In this document: one piece after another, positions 17,131 through 23,207 of the stretch
How the letters are laid out: the number at the start of each line of letters is the position of its first letter
How positions within the stretch are numbered: position 1 is the first letter of the stretch
Assembly (NCBI RefSeq): GCF_000512695.2
Contig: NZ_AZRW02000021.1
Coordinates: forward strand, 1-64,000
Source of the DNA: Pseudomonas sp. QTF5
Lineage (GTDB): Bacteria > Pseudomonadota > Gammaproteobacteria > Pseudomonadales > Pseudomonadaceae
Direction of reading: 5' to 3'
Length of the DNA: 64,000 nt
Program-made: the position numbers and the translations under genes
Notes under the pieces: generated by a model
Database searches by the model: none
Told to the model about the DNA's origin: nothing
What the model saw: the letters and a program-made list of their open reading frames with translations, nothing else

Positions 17131-17144
17131 CGCAAACGTTTGCG
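17131..17144. promoter_or_regulatory. LacI-family operator, probably RbsR-binding
   Basis: CGCAAACGTTTGCG is a perfect 14-bp palindrome with the central CG step typical of LacI/PurR-family operators. It lies 86 bp upstream of rbsB and is the only such site seen in the cluster. Assignment to RbsR is inferred from position. Confidence 0.85.
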
Positions 17145-17294
17145 TAGACCGAACTATGCGAATCCTCCCGGAATTTGTCAACGATCTGTTCTGTGGCAAA
17201 AAAATTTCCCACCGTCCTACACCAAAAGGAAAAAACTACTGTCAGAGGATTTTCTTGAATTTTAAGCAGTTGCGAAAATGCTTACAGTTAAATA

Positions 17295-17310
17295 CTGTAT
17301 GCACGTACAG
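17295..17310. promoter_or_regulatory. LexA (SOS) box
   Basis: CTGTATGCACGTACAG fits the gamma-proteobacterial LexA consensus CTGT-N8-ACAG exactly, inside the A/T-flanked context TACTGT...ACAGCTT. It ends 18 bp before the GTG start of the DUF1654 gene, so repression by LexA and induction by DNA damage are expected. Confidence 0.9.
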
Positions 17311-17328
17311 CTTAATAAGGATAATTCC

Positions 17329-17568
17329 GTGGCCCCTCCCTCTGTCTCTCCTGACGCCTACGAACGCCTGGGTATGCGCGTTCAGAAAATCATCAATTCC
17401 CCAACCGCACAGAAAGCCAAAGCAGCACTGATCTTCCGTCTTCAGGACGAACCCGTGGACGAGTGGGAACGCTTGCTCGAAGAAATCGACGAGAACGACA
17501 ACGTCACCCTCGCCCATCGCGACGATGGCGGTGTGCAGATTTTCTGGGTTGTGCCGAAGGAAGATTGA
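17329..17568 (+). CDS. DUF1654 protein, LexA-controlled
   Basis: 79 aa, Pseudomonas-type DUF1654: YERLGMRVQKIINSPTAQKA followed by FRLQDEPVDEWERLLEEIDE and VTLAHRDDGGVQIFWVVP. The start is the GTG at 17329, with AAGGA 8 nt upstream; the longer frame from 17278 would run through the LexA box. No signal peptide, so it should be cytoplasmic. It is followed after 4 bp by the endonuclease I gene, so both are probably one SOS-inducible operon. The biochemical role is unknown. Confidence 0.88.
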   Translation: MAPPSVSPDAYERLGMRVQKIINSPTAQKAKAALIFRLQDEPVDEWERLLEEIDENDNVTLAHRDDGGVQIFWVVPKED

Positions 17569-17572
17569 GTCG

Positions 17573-18262
17573 ATGAGTGTCCGCTGGTTGGCTTTACTGT
17601 TTCTGCTCATCACCCTCGGCGCCCAGGCTGGCGCCCCACGCACCTTCAACGAAGCCAAGAAAGTCGCGTGGAAGTTATACGCACCGCAATCCACCGAGTT
17701 TTATTGCGGCTGCAAATACACCGGCAACCGCGTAAACCTCGCCGCCTGCGGTTACGTGCCGCGCAAAAACGCCAAGCGCGCCTCGCGCATCGAGTGGGAG
17801 CACATTGTCCCGGCCTGGCAGATCGGCCATCAGCGCGAGTGCTGGCAACAAGGCGGTCGCAAGAACTGCACGCGGTACGACCCGACCTATCAGAAAGCCG
17901 AGGCCGATCTGCACAATCTGGTGCCAAGCATCGGCGAGGTGAATGGCGATCGCAGCAACTTCAGCTTCGGCTGGTTGCCCGTGCAATCGGGTCAATACGG
18001 CTCATGCCTGACACAGGTCGACTTCAAGGCAAAGAAGGTCATGCCCCGCCCTTCCATTCGCGGCATGATCGCCCGCACGTATTTCTACATGAGCAAGCAG
18101 TACGGTTTGCGCCTGTCAAAACAAGATCGGCAACTGTATGAAGCCTGGAACAAGACCTATCCGGTACAGGCCTGGGAACGTCAGCGCAACCAGAGCGTGG
18201 CGTGCGTGATGGGGCGCGGCAACGAGTTTGTCGGCCCGGTAGACATGAAAACCTGCGACTGA
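17573..18262 (+). CDS. endA: Endonuclease I, exported
   Basis: 229-aa EndA-type nuclease cleaving double-stranded DNA outside the cytoplasm. MSVRWLALLFLLITLGAQAG is a Sec signal peptide. The Endonuclease_1 core shows the active-site segment RIEWEHIVPAWQIGHQ and the metal-binding asparagine region DLHNLVPSIGEVNGDRSNF. Eight cysteines in the mature part suggest disulfide stabilisation. The start is MSVRW, 4 bp after the DUF1654 stop; an upstream frame overlaps that gene and lacks a signal. The LexA box in front of the operon implies damage induction. Confidence 0.94.
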   Translation: MSVRWLALLFLLITLGAQAGAPRTFNEAKKVAWKLYAPQSTEFYCGCKYTGNRVNLAACGYVPRKNAKRASRIEWEHIVPAWQIGHQRECWQQGGRKNCTRYDPTYQKAEADLHNLVPSIGEVNGDRSNFSFGWLPVQSGQYGSCLTQVDFKAKKVMPRPSIRGMIARTYFYMSKQYGLRLSKQDRQLYEAWNKTYPVQAWERQRNQSVACVMGRGNEFVGPVDMKTCD

Positions 18263-18278
18263 CCCACCGCTGAAAAAA

Positions 18279-18313
18279 CAAAGGCCTGGGGCAGTACACC
18301 CCAGGCCTTTGTT
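18279..18313. terminator. Terminator after endA
   Basis: ACAAAGGCCTGGGG, loop CAGTACA, CCCCAGGCCTTTGTT. It is nearly symmetrical and can serve endA on the plus strand and the convergent SPOR gene on the minus strand. Confidence 0.88.
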
Positions 18314-18362
18314 CGTTTCTAACCGCGGCTTTTGTTATAGCACCAGTGAGTGGCCCAGACGA

Positions 18363-18728
18363 TTACTGAGCCGTCGGGTGTTCAACGACCAGTGACTCGA
18401 TGTTCCTTTTTTTCGCCCGGGTGAGCGCTGCCGTCACCTCAGCTTGCTTGGCTTCTGCCTCGGTTTTCGAATTGAACGGTCCGACCAGAATACGAACCTT
18501 TCCATTCTCCCTGATGACGTTGGAAACGAAGCTATGCTCAATCAACCAGCCGCTCAGGTCGCTGACCGCCTGGGGGGTTTCGCCGCGCACTTCGACGTCC
18601 CATTGCGGACCGGTTGTCGCCGCGGGTGCGGAAGCGACTGCCGGTTGCGGCTTTTGAGCGTCAACCCCCCTACCCTCATCGCACCCGGCCAACGTCAATA
18701 ATGCGATTACCAAGGCCATTTTGCGCAC
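18363..18728 (-). CDS. SPOR-domain lipoprotein
   Basis: 121 aa. MRKMALVIALLTLAGC is a lipoprotein signal with the acylated cysteine at residue 16. A short Pro/Ala linker is followed by a ~70-aa SPOR domain (WDVEVRGETPQAVSDLSGWL ... KVRILVGPFNSKTEAEAKQA), which binds denuded peptidoglycan glycans, often at the division septum. It contains only this one domain, so it is a small accessory envelope protein. It is divergent from rsmE and convergent with endA. Confidence 0.85.
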   Translation of the reverse strand: MRKMALVIALLTLAGCDEGRGVDAQKPQPAVASAPAATTGPQWDVEVRGETPQAVSDLSGWLIEHSFVSNVIRENGKVRILVGPFNSKTEAEAKQAEVTAALTRAKKRNIESLVVEHPTAQ

Positions 18729-18977
18729 AACGCTTCCCTCTGAATGCTGAAAGCTGCGATTTTAACACTCATGGATCCGTCTCGAGCGCCGCAAATTTGG
18801 CGCAAAACAACGAGAATGATGGTTGCGGCCTCTGTATAGTTACACCTTGGGAATTAATGCAGCATCTGCGCGTCAGAAAGAGGCACCCAAACTGCGAGAC
18901 TTCGCACTAATCTATACCTATACCGACCTCTGCACTGTCCGAATCAGGTGCCCTACAAAGCAATCAAGGAGAAAACC

Positions 18978-19172
18978 ATGCTGATACTCACCCGCAAAGT
19001 CGGTGAAAGCATAAACATCGGTGACAATATTACGATCACCATTCTGGGCGTTAGCGGCCAGCAAGTCAGGATTGGCATCAACGCCCCGAAAGACGTTGCG
19101 GTGCATCGCGAAGAAATCTATCAACGCATTCAGGCTGGCCTGACCGCCCCAGACAAGCCGCAAACACCCTGA
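18978..19172 (+). CDS. rsmE: CsrA/RsmA-family RNA-binding regulator, RsmE type
   Basis: 64-aa dimeric translational repressor that binds GGA motifs in mRNA leaders and is titrated by Gac-controlled small RNAs. MLILTRKVGESINIGD and VRIGINAPKDVAVHREEIYQ are family signatures; R44 of the family (VHREE) is kept. The tail RIQAGLTAPDKPQTP and isolated location fit RsmE of fluorescent pseudomonads rather than RsmA, which lies near lysC-type genes. The leader sequence ATCAAGGAGAAAACC overlaps the SD with a GGA, so autorepression is plausible. The ATG at 18978 follows this SD. Confidence 0.9.
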   Translation: MLILTRKVGESINIGDNITITILGVSGQQVRIGINAPKDVAVHREEIYQRIQAGLTAPDKPQTP

Positions 19173-19189
19173 ATCCTGCGGTGGTCAGT

Positions 19190-19223
19190 AGCCAGCCCAT
19201 TCAGCCTCGAATAACGGCTGGCT
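19190..19223 (+). terminator. Hairpin after rsmE (possible terminator)
   Basis: AGCCAGCC and GGCTGGCT form an 8-bp stem with an 18-nt loop, 18 bp after the rsmE stop. No strong T-run follows, so termination here is uncertain. Confidence 0.45.
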
Positions 19224-19372
19224 AAAGATTCAAGCACCGCTTCGCTCTGCGCCCAGCCTCTCTTTGCGAAACAGTCGCAACGTGGAGCCGATACTACCGC
19301 CCCGCCCCCGTCTCATACCATGACTGTCAGACGTTTCGGTTTTGCTGCGAGAAAGAGCTTCCTCCTTCTCGG

Positions 19373-19834
19373 CTAACCAAACGTTACCCCACGCGCCATT
19401 CCCGTGGCGGCCACGACCATCAGCACCAACAGCAGCGCTTCGATATGACTGATACGGGCAAACAGCGTTGCGCGCCCGGTATCGATCGCCGCCCCACGCC
19501 CCAGCGCAATCCGCCATTTGATCAGCACCACCATCGGCGCAATTTCAAGCAACAGGATGAAGACGAAGAGCGTCATTTTGAGATGAAACAGCGGTTGGTG
19601 GAGATAGTAATCAGTGCCTTTTCCGTACCCGCCAAAGGCTCGCATCGCACCCGTGACCAAGAGAATGACGGCAGAGATCCCCCACAGATTATCCGCCACC
19701 AAAACGCTGCGAGCCTCCCCCAACCCGGCATTCAGACGACGAAAAGCCGTGCCGCGAGTCAGTACGGCCCAGAAGCCCAGCGCAAAGGCCAAGAGGTGAA
19801 TCGCCGCCAGAAACCAGTGAGCCAGCATCGACAT
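19373..19834 (-). CDS. DUF2214-family inner-membrane protein
   Basis: 153 aa with four likely membrane helices: LAHWFLAAIHLLAFALGFWA, LWGISAVILLVTGAMRAFGG, FHLKMTLFVFILLLEIAPMV and ISHIEALLLVLMVVAATGMA. Conserved His, Arg and KWR residues between helices fit the DUF2214 family, for which no function is established. It stands alone on the minus strand. About 180 bp without other features separates it from the end of rsmE. Confidence 0.8.
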   Translation of the reverse strand: MSMLAHWFLAAIHLLAFALGFWAVLTRGTAFRRLNAGLGEARSVLVADNLWGISAVILLVTGAMRAFGGYGKGTDYYLHQPLFHLKMTLFVFILLLEIAPMVVLIKWRIALGRGAAIDTGRATLFARISHIEALLLVLMVVAATGMARGVTFG

Positions 19835-19948
19835 ACTCCCATCGGGACAAAGTTGAATGCGCTTTACAGTAGTAGTCCATCGTGTGGAATTTGCTCACGC
19901 ATGTGGCTGTGCTGATAGGCTGCGACTCTATTGGCAAATAGCGGGCGC

Positions 19949-19983
19949 AAAAAAACCGGGCTCCTGATGGATACCCGGCTTTA
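19949..19983 (-). terminator. Terminator of the Gly/Asn-repeat gene
   Basis: On the minus strand GCCGGG, a 13-nt loop, CCCGGTTTTTTT. It lies 14 bp beyond the stop codon of the repeat protein. Confidence 0.85.
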
Positions 19984-19996
19984 AGAGTACTTGGGC

Positions 19997-20506
19997 TTAA
20001 TCGATTCGTTTTGAAATCGAAGTGCGAGCGTTGCTCAACCCTTTTGTGTTGTGAACGCCGGGCGTAGATGCCGAAATGGCAGAGGCTTTCGCCACCCCTC
20101 GCGTGTCCCTGGAATGCGCAATGCCTGAAGTGACTGAGCCATGGCCGCGGTCACTGTTACGTTCGCTACCATAGTGGTTGCCACTGACGCCATGGTCCCG
20201 GACGGCTTTGCCTGTGTGATCGCTACTCAGGCCTGCGCCACGGCCATTGCTGCTGCCGCCGCCAGAATGCCCGGAACCGCCGTGGCCGCCGCTGCCACCG
20301 TTACCGCCACCGTTACCACCACCATTGCCACCGCCGTTACCGCCACCGTTACCACCACCATTGCCACCGCCGTTACCGCCGTTACCGCCGCCATCTTTCG
20401 CATATGCAGCGCTCATGATGGACAGTTCAGCAGGCAGTAATGGGGCCGCTGCCAGCATCATTACGCACGACATGACAGCAGCGAGGCTTTTATTTTTTAA
20501 TAACAT
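19997..20506 (-). CDS. Secreted Gly/Asn-repeat protein, function unknown
   Basis: 169 aa from MLLKNKSLAAVMSCVMMLAA; the signal peptide ends around SAAYA. The mature protein opens with a low-complexity block of GGN/GGGN repeats (about 33 residues), then GGSGGHGGSGHSGGGS and a polar Ser/His/Asn-rich tail ending TSISKRID. An in-frame start 16 codons upstream exists, but the chosen one gives a normal signal peptide. The repeat DNA has a 36-bp period. It neighbours a CigR-family gene of similar composition. It may be an exported surface or matrix protein, but nothing proves this. Confidence 0.75.
   Translation of the reverse strand: MLLKNKSLAAVMSCVMMLAAAPLLPAELSIMSAAYAKDGGGNGGNGGGNGGGNGGGNGGGNGGGNGGGNGGSGGHGGSGHSGGGSSNGRGAGLSSDHTGKAVRDHGVSGNHYGSERNSDRGHGSVTSGIAHSRDTRGVAKASAISASTPGVHNTKGLSNARTSISKRID
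20306..20377. repeat. 36-bp tandem repeat encoding GGN/GGGN units
   Basis: Two perfect 36-bp copies (20306-20341 and 20342-20377), flanked by partial and degenerate units of the same trinucleotide pattern from about 20285 to 20392. The array lies inside the Gly/Asn-repeat gene and keeps its frame, so changes in copy number would change protein length without a frameshift. Confidence 0.85.
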
Positions 20507-20667
20507 GGCGAATTCCGTGAGGGTTGTTTTGTATGGAGAAACTGACAATTGCAACCTTCAACAGTTCAAAAGCCGATGACCAGCGGGCAGGCAATATGCA
20601 GTTATCGAACATGCACACCGCTACCCGTGGTTTTGCTGGTCGTCATTCTGTAAGGGGCGCCTTCATA

Positions 20668-21135
20668 TCAATCGAACGCGCCATTGAGAACCTCATAGAT
20701 GATTCCAGTAGCGATCGCTATCAATATCAGGTCTGTACCAGCCTGCCGCCACTCGTAGCCATCGTAGTGCGGAAGCCTGCCGAGCAATCGACCATCGAGT
20801 TTTTTGGCAATCCCCGGCGGCAGCGGTTTTCCGCGGGCGAGATTTTTTTGAATGCCGGGGGGCAAGGCGGGCCCGGGGCTCCAGTAGTCGCGATAACCGC
20901 CCACGATTCCAAGGACGCTACTGTGGTTGACGCTGGGGCCGTGACTCCAATCGCCATCCCCTGAACCTTTGCCTTTGTTGCCATGGCCGGAATTGCCATG
21001 GTCCTGGATGTTTTGTGGATTTCCCTTGCCGCTTCCCTGGCCCTTCCCGTTTCCCGGGTCGGCCAATGCAGTCATTGAACCGGACGCCAAAGCAAGACAC
21101 GTCATAGCGGCAATCAACGAGCGAGATCTAAACAT
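20668..21135 (-). CDS. CigR-family (RcnB-like) exported protein
   Basis: 155 aa. MFRSRSLIAAMTCLALASGS plus MTALA form a signal peptide. A Gly/Lys/Asn-rich segment (PGNGKGQGSGKGNPQN) is followed by the conserved module LPPGIQKNLARGKPLPPGIA ... RLPHYDGYEWRQAGTDLILI and a hydrophobic C-terminal helix IAIATGIIYEVL. This arrangement matches the anti-virulence regulator CigR family of Salmonella, which has an RcnB-like fold. The role in Pseudomonas is unknown. It may sit in or at the inner membrane through the last helix. Confidence 0.8.
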   Translation of the reverse strand: MFRSRSLIAAMTCLALASGSMTALADPGNGKGQGSGKGNPQNIQDHGNSGHGNKGKGSGDGDWSHGPSVNHSSVLGIVGGYRDYWSPGPALPPGIQKNLARGKPLPPGIAKKLDGRLLGRLPHYDGYEWRQAGTDLILIAIATGIIYEVLNGAFD

Positions 21136-21262
21136 ATCCGTTCTCTCAGAAAGGGGATGCCCCTTGCAATGTAGACGGTTATGGCTGTGTTAGTTCAGAA
21201 ACTGTGTTCACCGGAGTTGGCCACAGGGCCAGACGCAAAAATCGAACGAACGGAGAGCAGAG

Positions 21263-21291
21263 CTGGCCCAGTCAGTAGATAGCTGGGCCAG
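21263..21291. repeat. Inverted repeat near the integrase scar
   Basis: CTGGCCCAG (21263-21271) and CTGGGCCAG (21283-21291) form a perfect 9-bp stem with an 11-nt loop. It lies between the CigR gene and the integrase remnant, with no T-run on either side. Nothing else was recognised between 21136 and 21345. Confidence 0.55.
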
Positions 21292-21351
21292 GTGAAACTA
21301 ACAACCTTCGTCACTTCAGCCTGGCGATAACGGCCCGATCCTCTCTGCGAG

Positions 21352-21483
21352 AGCGAGATCCGCGCATTGGGGACATGACTGTACGAACAGCAGGGTTTCA
21401 AGCAGGAATATATTCAGGCGCTGATGGGGCACGACGAAAAGAAAATCGAGTACTTGGAGGTGGGCGCCGAATTGGCGTTTTAA
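21352..21483 (+). pseudogene. Degenerate C-terminus of a tyrosine recombinase (integrase)
   Basis: Read in one frame this stretch gives EIRALGT, a TGA at 21376-21378, then LYEQQGFKQEYIQALMGHDE and KKIEYLEVGAELAF before TAA. The pattern EIRALG(T)xLYEQQGF...IQALMGH...EYL matches the box II region of phage-type tyrosine recombinases: LMGH is the conserved GH motif and EYL would hold the catalytic Tyr. The stop probably replaced a tryptophan codon. The upstream catalytic domain is missing. It lies about 100 bp from the 3' end of tRNA-Val(GAC), the usual target of such enzymes, so it is likely the scar of a lost genomic island. Confidence 0.6.
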
Positions 21484-21521
21484 GTGGGGCCTTCACAAAA
21501 GCTTTTAAATCGCAGACAACA

Positions 21522-21551
21522 AAAAAGGGCCCACCTTTCGGTGAGCCCTTC
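21522..21551 (-). terminator. Terminator after tRNA-Val(GAC)
   Basis: On the minus strand AAGGGCTCACC, loop GAAA, GGTGGGCCCTTTTTTG (one internal mismatch). It lies 29 bp past the tRNA CCA end. Confidence 0.85.
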
Positions 21552-21579
21552 TAGACCGCCCAGCAGAGCGGATTTTGTT

Positions 21580-21656
21580 TGGTAGGCGCGATTGGACTCG
21601 AACCAACGACCCCCACCATGTCAAGGTGGTGCTCTAACCAACTGAGCTACGTGCCT
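21580..21656 (-). tRNA. tRNA-Val(GAC)
   Basis: 77 nt including CCA. The anticodon stem CCACC/GGTGG encloses loop TTGACAT with anticodon GAC. T arm GGTTCGAATCC is present. The acceptor stem has one A-C mismatch (AGGCACG against CGCGCCT). It is preceded by a strong promoter and faces the integrase remnant with its 3' end. Confidence 0.95.
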
Positions 21657-21669
21657 GCTGTGAGGCGGC

Positions 21670-21697
21670 ATTCTACGGAATTCCGGAGGGGTGTCAA
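21670..21697 (-). promoter_or_regulatory. Sigma-70 promoter of tRNA-Val(GAC)
   Basis: Minus strand: TTGACA (21692-21697), 16-bp spacer, TAGAAT (21670-21675), then a GC-rich discriminator. It is located 14 bp before the tRNA 5' end. Confidence 0.85.
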
Positions 21698-21839
21698 CAC
21701 CTTTTTTTCACCTAACCCTATGAATATGCAAAATATTTAATTTAACGGCCGCAAAGAAGATTTTCCGCTGGCTGGCGGTCGATTTTTAACTCGGGTAGGA
21801 TCGATGCACTCGTAAAATATATTAAACAGAGGCTGCAGG

Positions 21840-23123
21840 ATGGCGAACACTCCCTACCCAGAATCCTATTACGCCGCGTCGGCCAATGCGGCGCCGCCGC
21901 GCCCGGCCTTGCAGGATGATGTAGAGACTGATGTCTGTGTCATCGGCGCCGGTTATACCGGACTGTCCTCTGCCTTGTTTCTGCTGGAGAACGGTTTTCG
22001 GGTAACGGTCCTGGAAGCCGCCAAAGTAGGTTTTGGCGCATCGGGGCGTAACGGTGGCCAGATCGTTAACAGCTACAGCCGTGATATCGATGTGATCGAG
22101 CGCAGTGTCGGCCCCAAGCAAGCTCAACTGCTGGGGCAAATGGCGTTTGAGGGTGGACGGATCATTCGTGAGCGGGTGGCCAAATACAACATCCAGTGCG
22201 ACCTGAAGGATGGCGGTGTGTTCGCCGCCATCACCGCCAAGCAGATGGGCCATCTGGAATCCCAGAAGCGCCTGTGGGAACGTTTCGGCCACACGCAACT
22301 TGAGCTATTGGATCAGCGACGCATCCGTGAAGTGGTGGCTTGCGATCAATACATCGGCGGCATGCTCGACATGAGCGGCGGGCATATTCATCCGCTCAAT
22401 CTTGTCTTGGGCGAGGCAGCAGCCGTGGAGTCGCTGGGCGGCACTATTTACGAGCAGTCGCCAGCGGTGCGCATCGAGCGCGGCGCCAATCCGGTGGTGC
22501 ATACGCCTCAGGGTAAGGTCAGGGCCAAATTCATTATCGTCGCCGGCAACGCTTATATCGGCAATCTGGTGCCGGAACTGGCGGCCAAGTCGATGCCCTG
22601 CGGGACTCAAGTGATCGCCACCGAACCCTTGGGCGATGAATTGGCCAAGCGCCTGCTGCCTCAGGACTACTGCGTCGAAGACTGTAACTACCTGCTCGAC
22701 TACTACCGCCTGAGCGCTGACAAACGCCTGATTTTCGGTGGCGGCGTGGTCTATGGCGCGCGCGATCCGGCGAACATCGAGGCGATCATTCGACCGAAGA
22801 TGCTCAAGGCCTTCCCGCAACTCAAGGACGTGAAAATCGATTACGCCTGGACCGGCAATTTCCTGCTGACGCTATCGCGCCTTCCTCAGGTCGGACGGCT
22901 GGGCGACAACATCTACTATTCGCAGGGTTGCAGTGGTCATGGCGTGACGTATACACACCTGGCGGGCAAAGTGCTGGCCGAAGCCTTGCGCGGTCAGGCC
23001 GAGCGCTTCGACGCCTTTGCCGACCTGCCCCACTACCCGTTCCCCGGCGGACAATTGCTGCGTACGCCGTTCGCGGCGTTGGGCGCCTGGTATTACGGAT
23101 TGCGGGACAAGTTCGGATACTGA
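21840..23123 (+). CDS. FAD-dependent amine oxidoreductase (DAO / PuuB-like)
   Basis: 427 aa flavoenzyme of the D-amino-acid-oxidase superfamily. The Rossmann motif DVCVIGAGYTGLSSALFLLE lies at residues 31-50 and FGASGRNGGQIVNSY follows, as in gamma-glutamylputrescine oxidase and related enzymes. The C-terminal FAD region ends in YSQGCSGHGVTYTHLAGKVL. Members oxidise secondary amines or polyamine conjugates to aldehydes and release hydrogen peroxide. No polyamine genes are adjacent, so the substrate cannot be fixed. No signal peptide. It is a single gene on the plus strand. Confidence 0.88.
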   Translation: MANTPYPESYYAASANAAPPRPALQDDVETDVCVIGAGYTGLSSALFLLENGFRVTVLEAAKVGFGASGRNGGQIVNSYSRDIDVIERSVGPKQAQLLGQMAFEGGRIIRERVAKYNIQCDLKDGGVFAAITAKQMGHLESQKRLWERFGHTQLELLDQRRIREVVACDQYIGGMLDMSGGHIHPLNLVLGEAAAVESLGGTIYEQSPAVRIERGANPVVHTPQGKVRAKFIIVAGNAYIGNLVPELAAKSMPCGTQVIATEPLGDELAKRLLPQDYCVEDCNYLLDYYRLSADKRLIFGGGVVYGARDPANIEAIIRPKMLKAFPQLKDVKIDYAWTGNFLLTLSRLPQVGRLGDNIYYSQGCSGHGVTYTHLAGKVLAEALRGQAERFDAFADLPHYPFPGGQLLRTPFAALGAWYYGLRDKFGY

Positions 23124-23142
23124 CCGATAGAGGTGAAAAGGT

Positions 23143-23195
23143 GCCAGCGAAGGCGTCATCACATGCGCCTTCGCCGGCAAGCCTGGCTCCTACGT
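23143..23195 (+). terminator. Hairpin and REP-like palindrome after the oxidoreductase
   Basis: GCGAAGGCG (23147-23155) pairs with CGCCTTCGC (23166-23174), extended by GCC/GGC. The sequence continues into GCAAGCCTGGCTCCTACG, related to REP elements. It may stop or stabilise the oxidoreductase transcript; there is no T-run. Confidence 0.5.
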
Positions 23196-23207
23196 AAAGC
23201 GGTTCAC

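Noticed and set aside
20141..20579. Plus-strand proline-rich frames opposite the Gly/Asn-repeat gene
   Set aside because: The complement of GGN codons gives Pro- or Ala/Thr-rich low complexity; the minus strand has the signal peptide and terminator.
21195..21401. 68-aa minus-strand frame opposite the integrase scar
   Set aside because: No SD and no domain, and it overlaps the relic and an inverted repeat; more likely non-coding.
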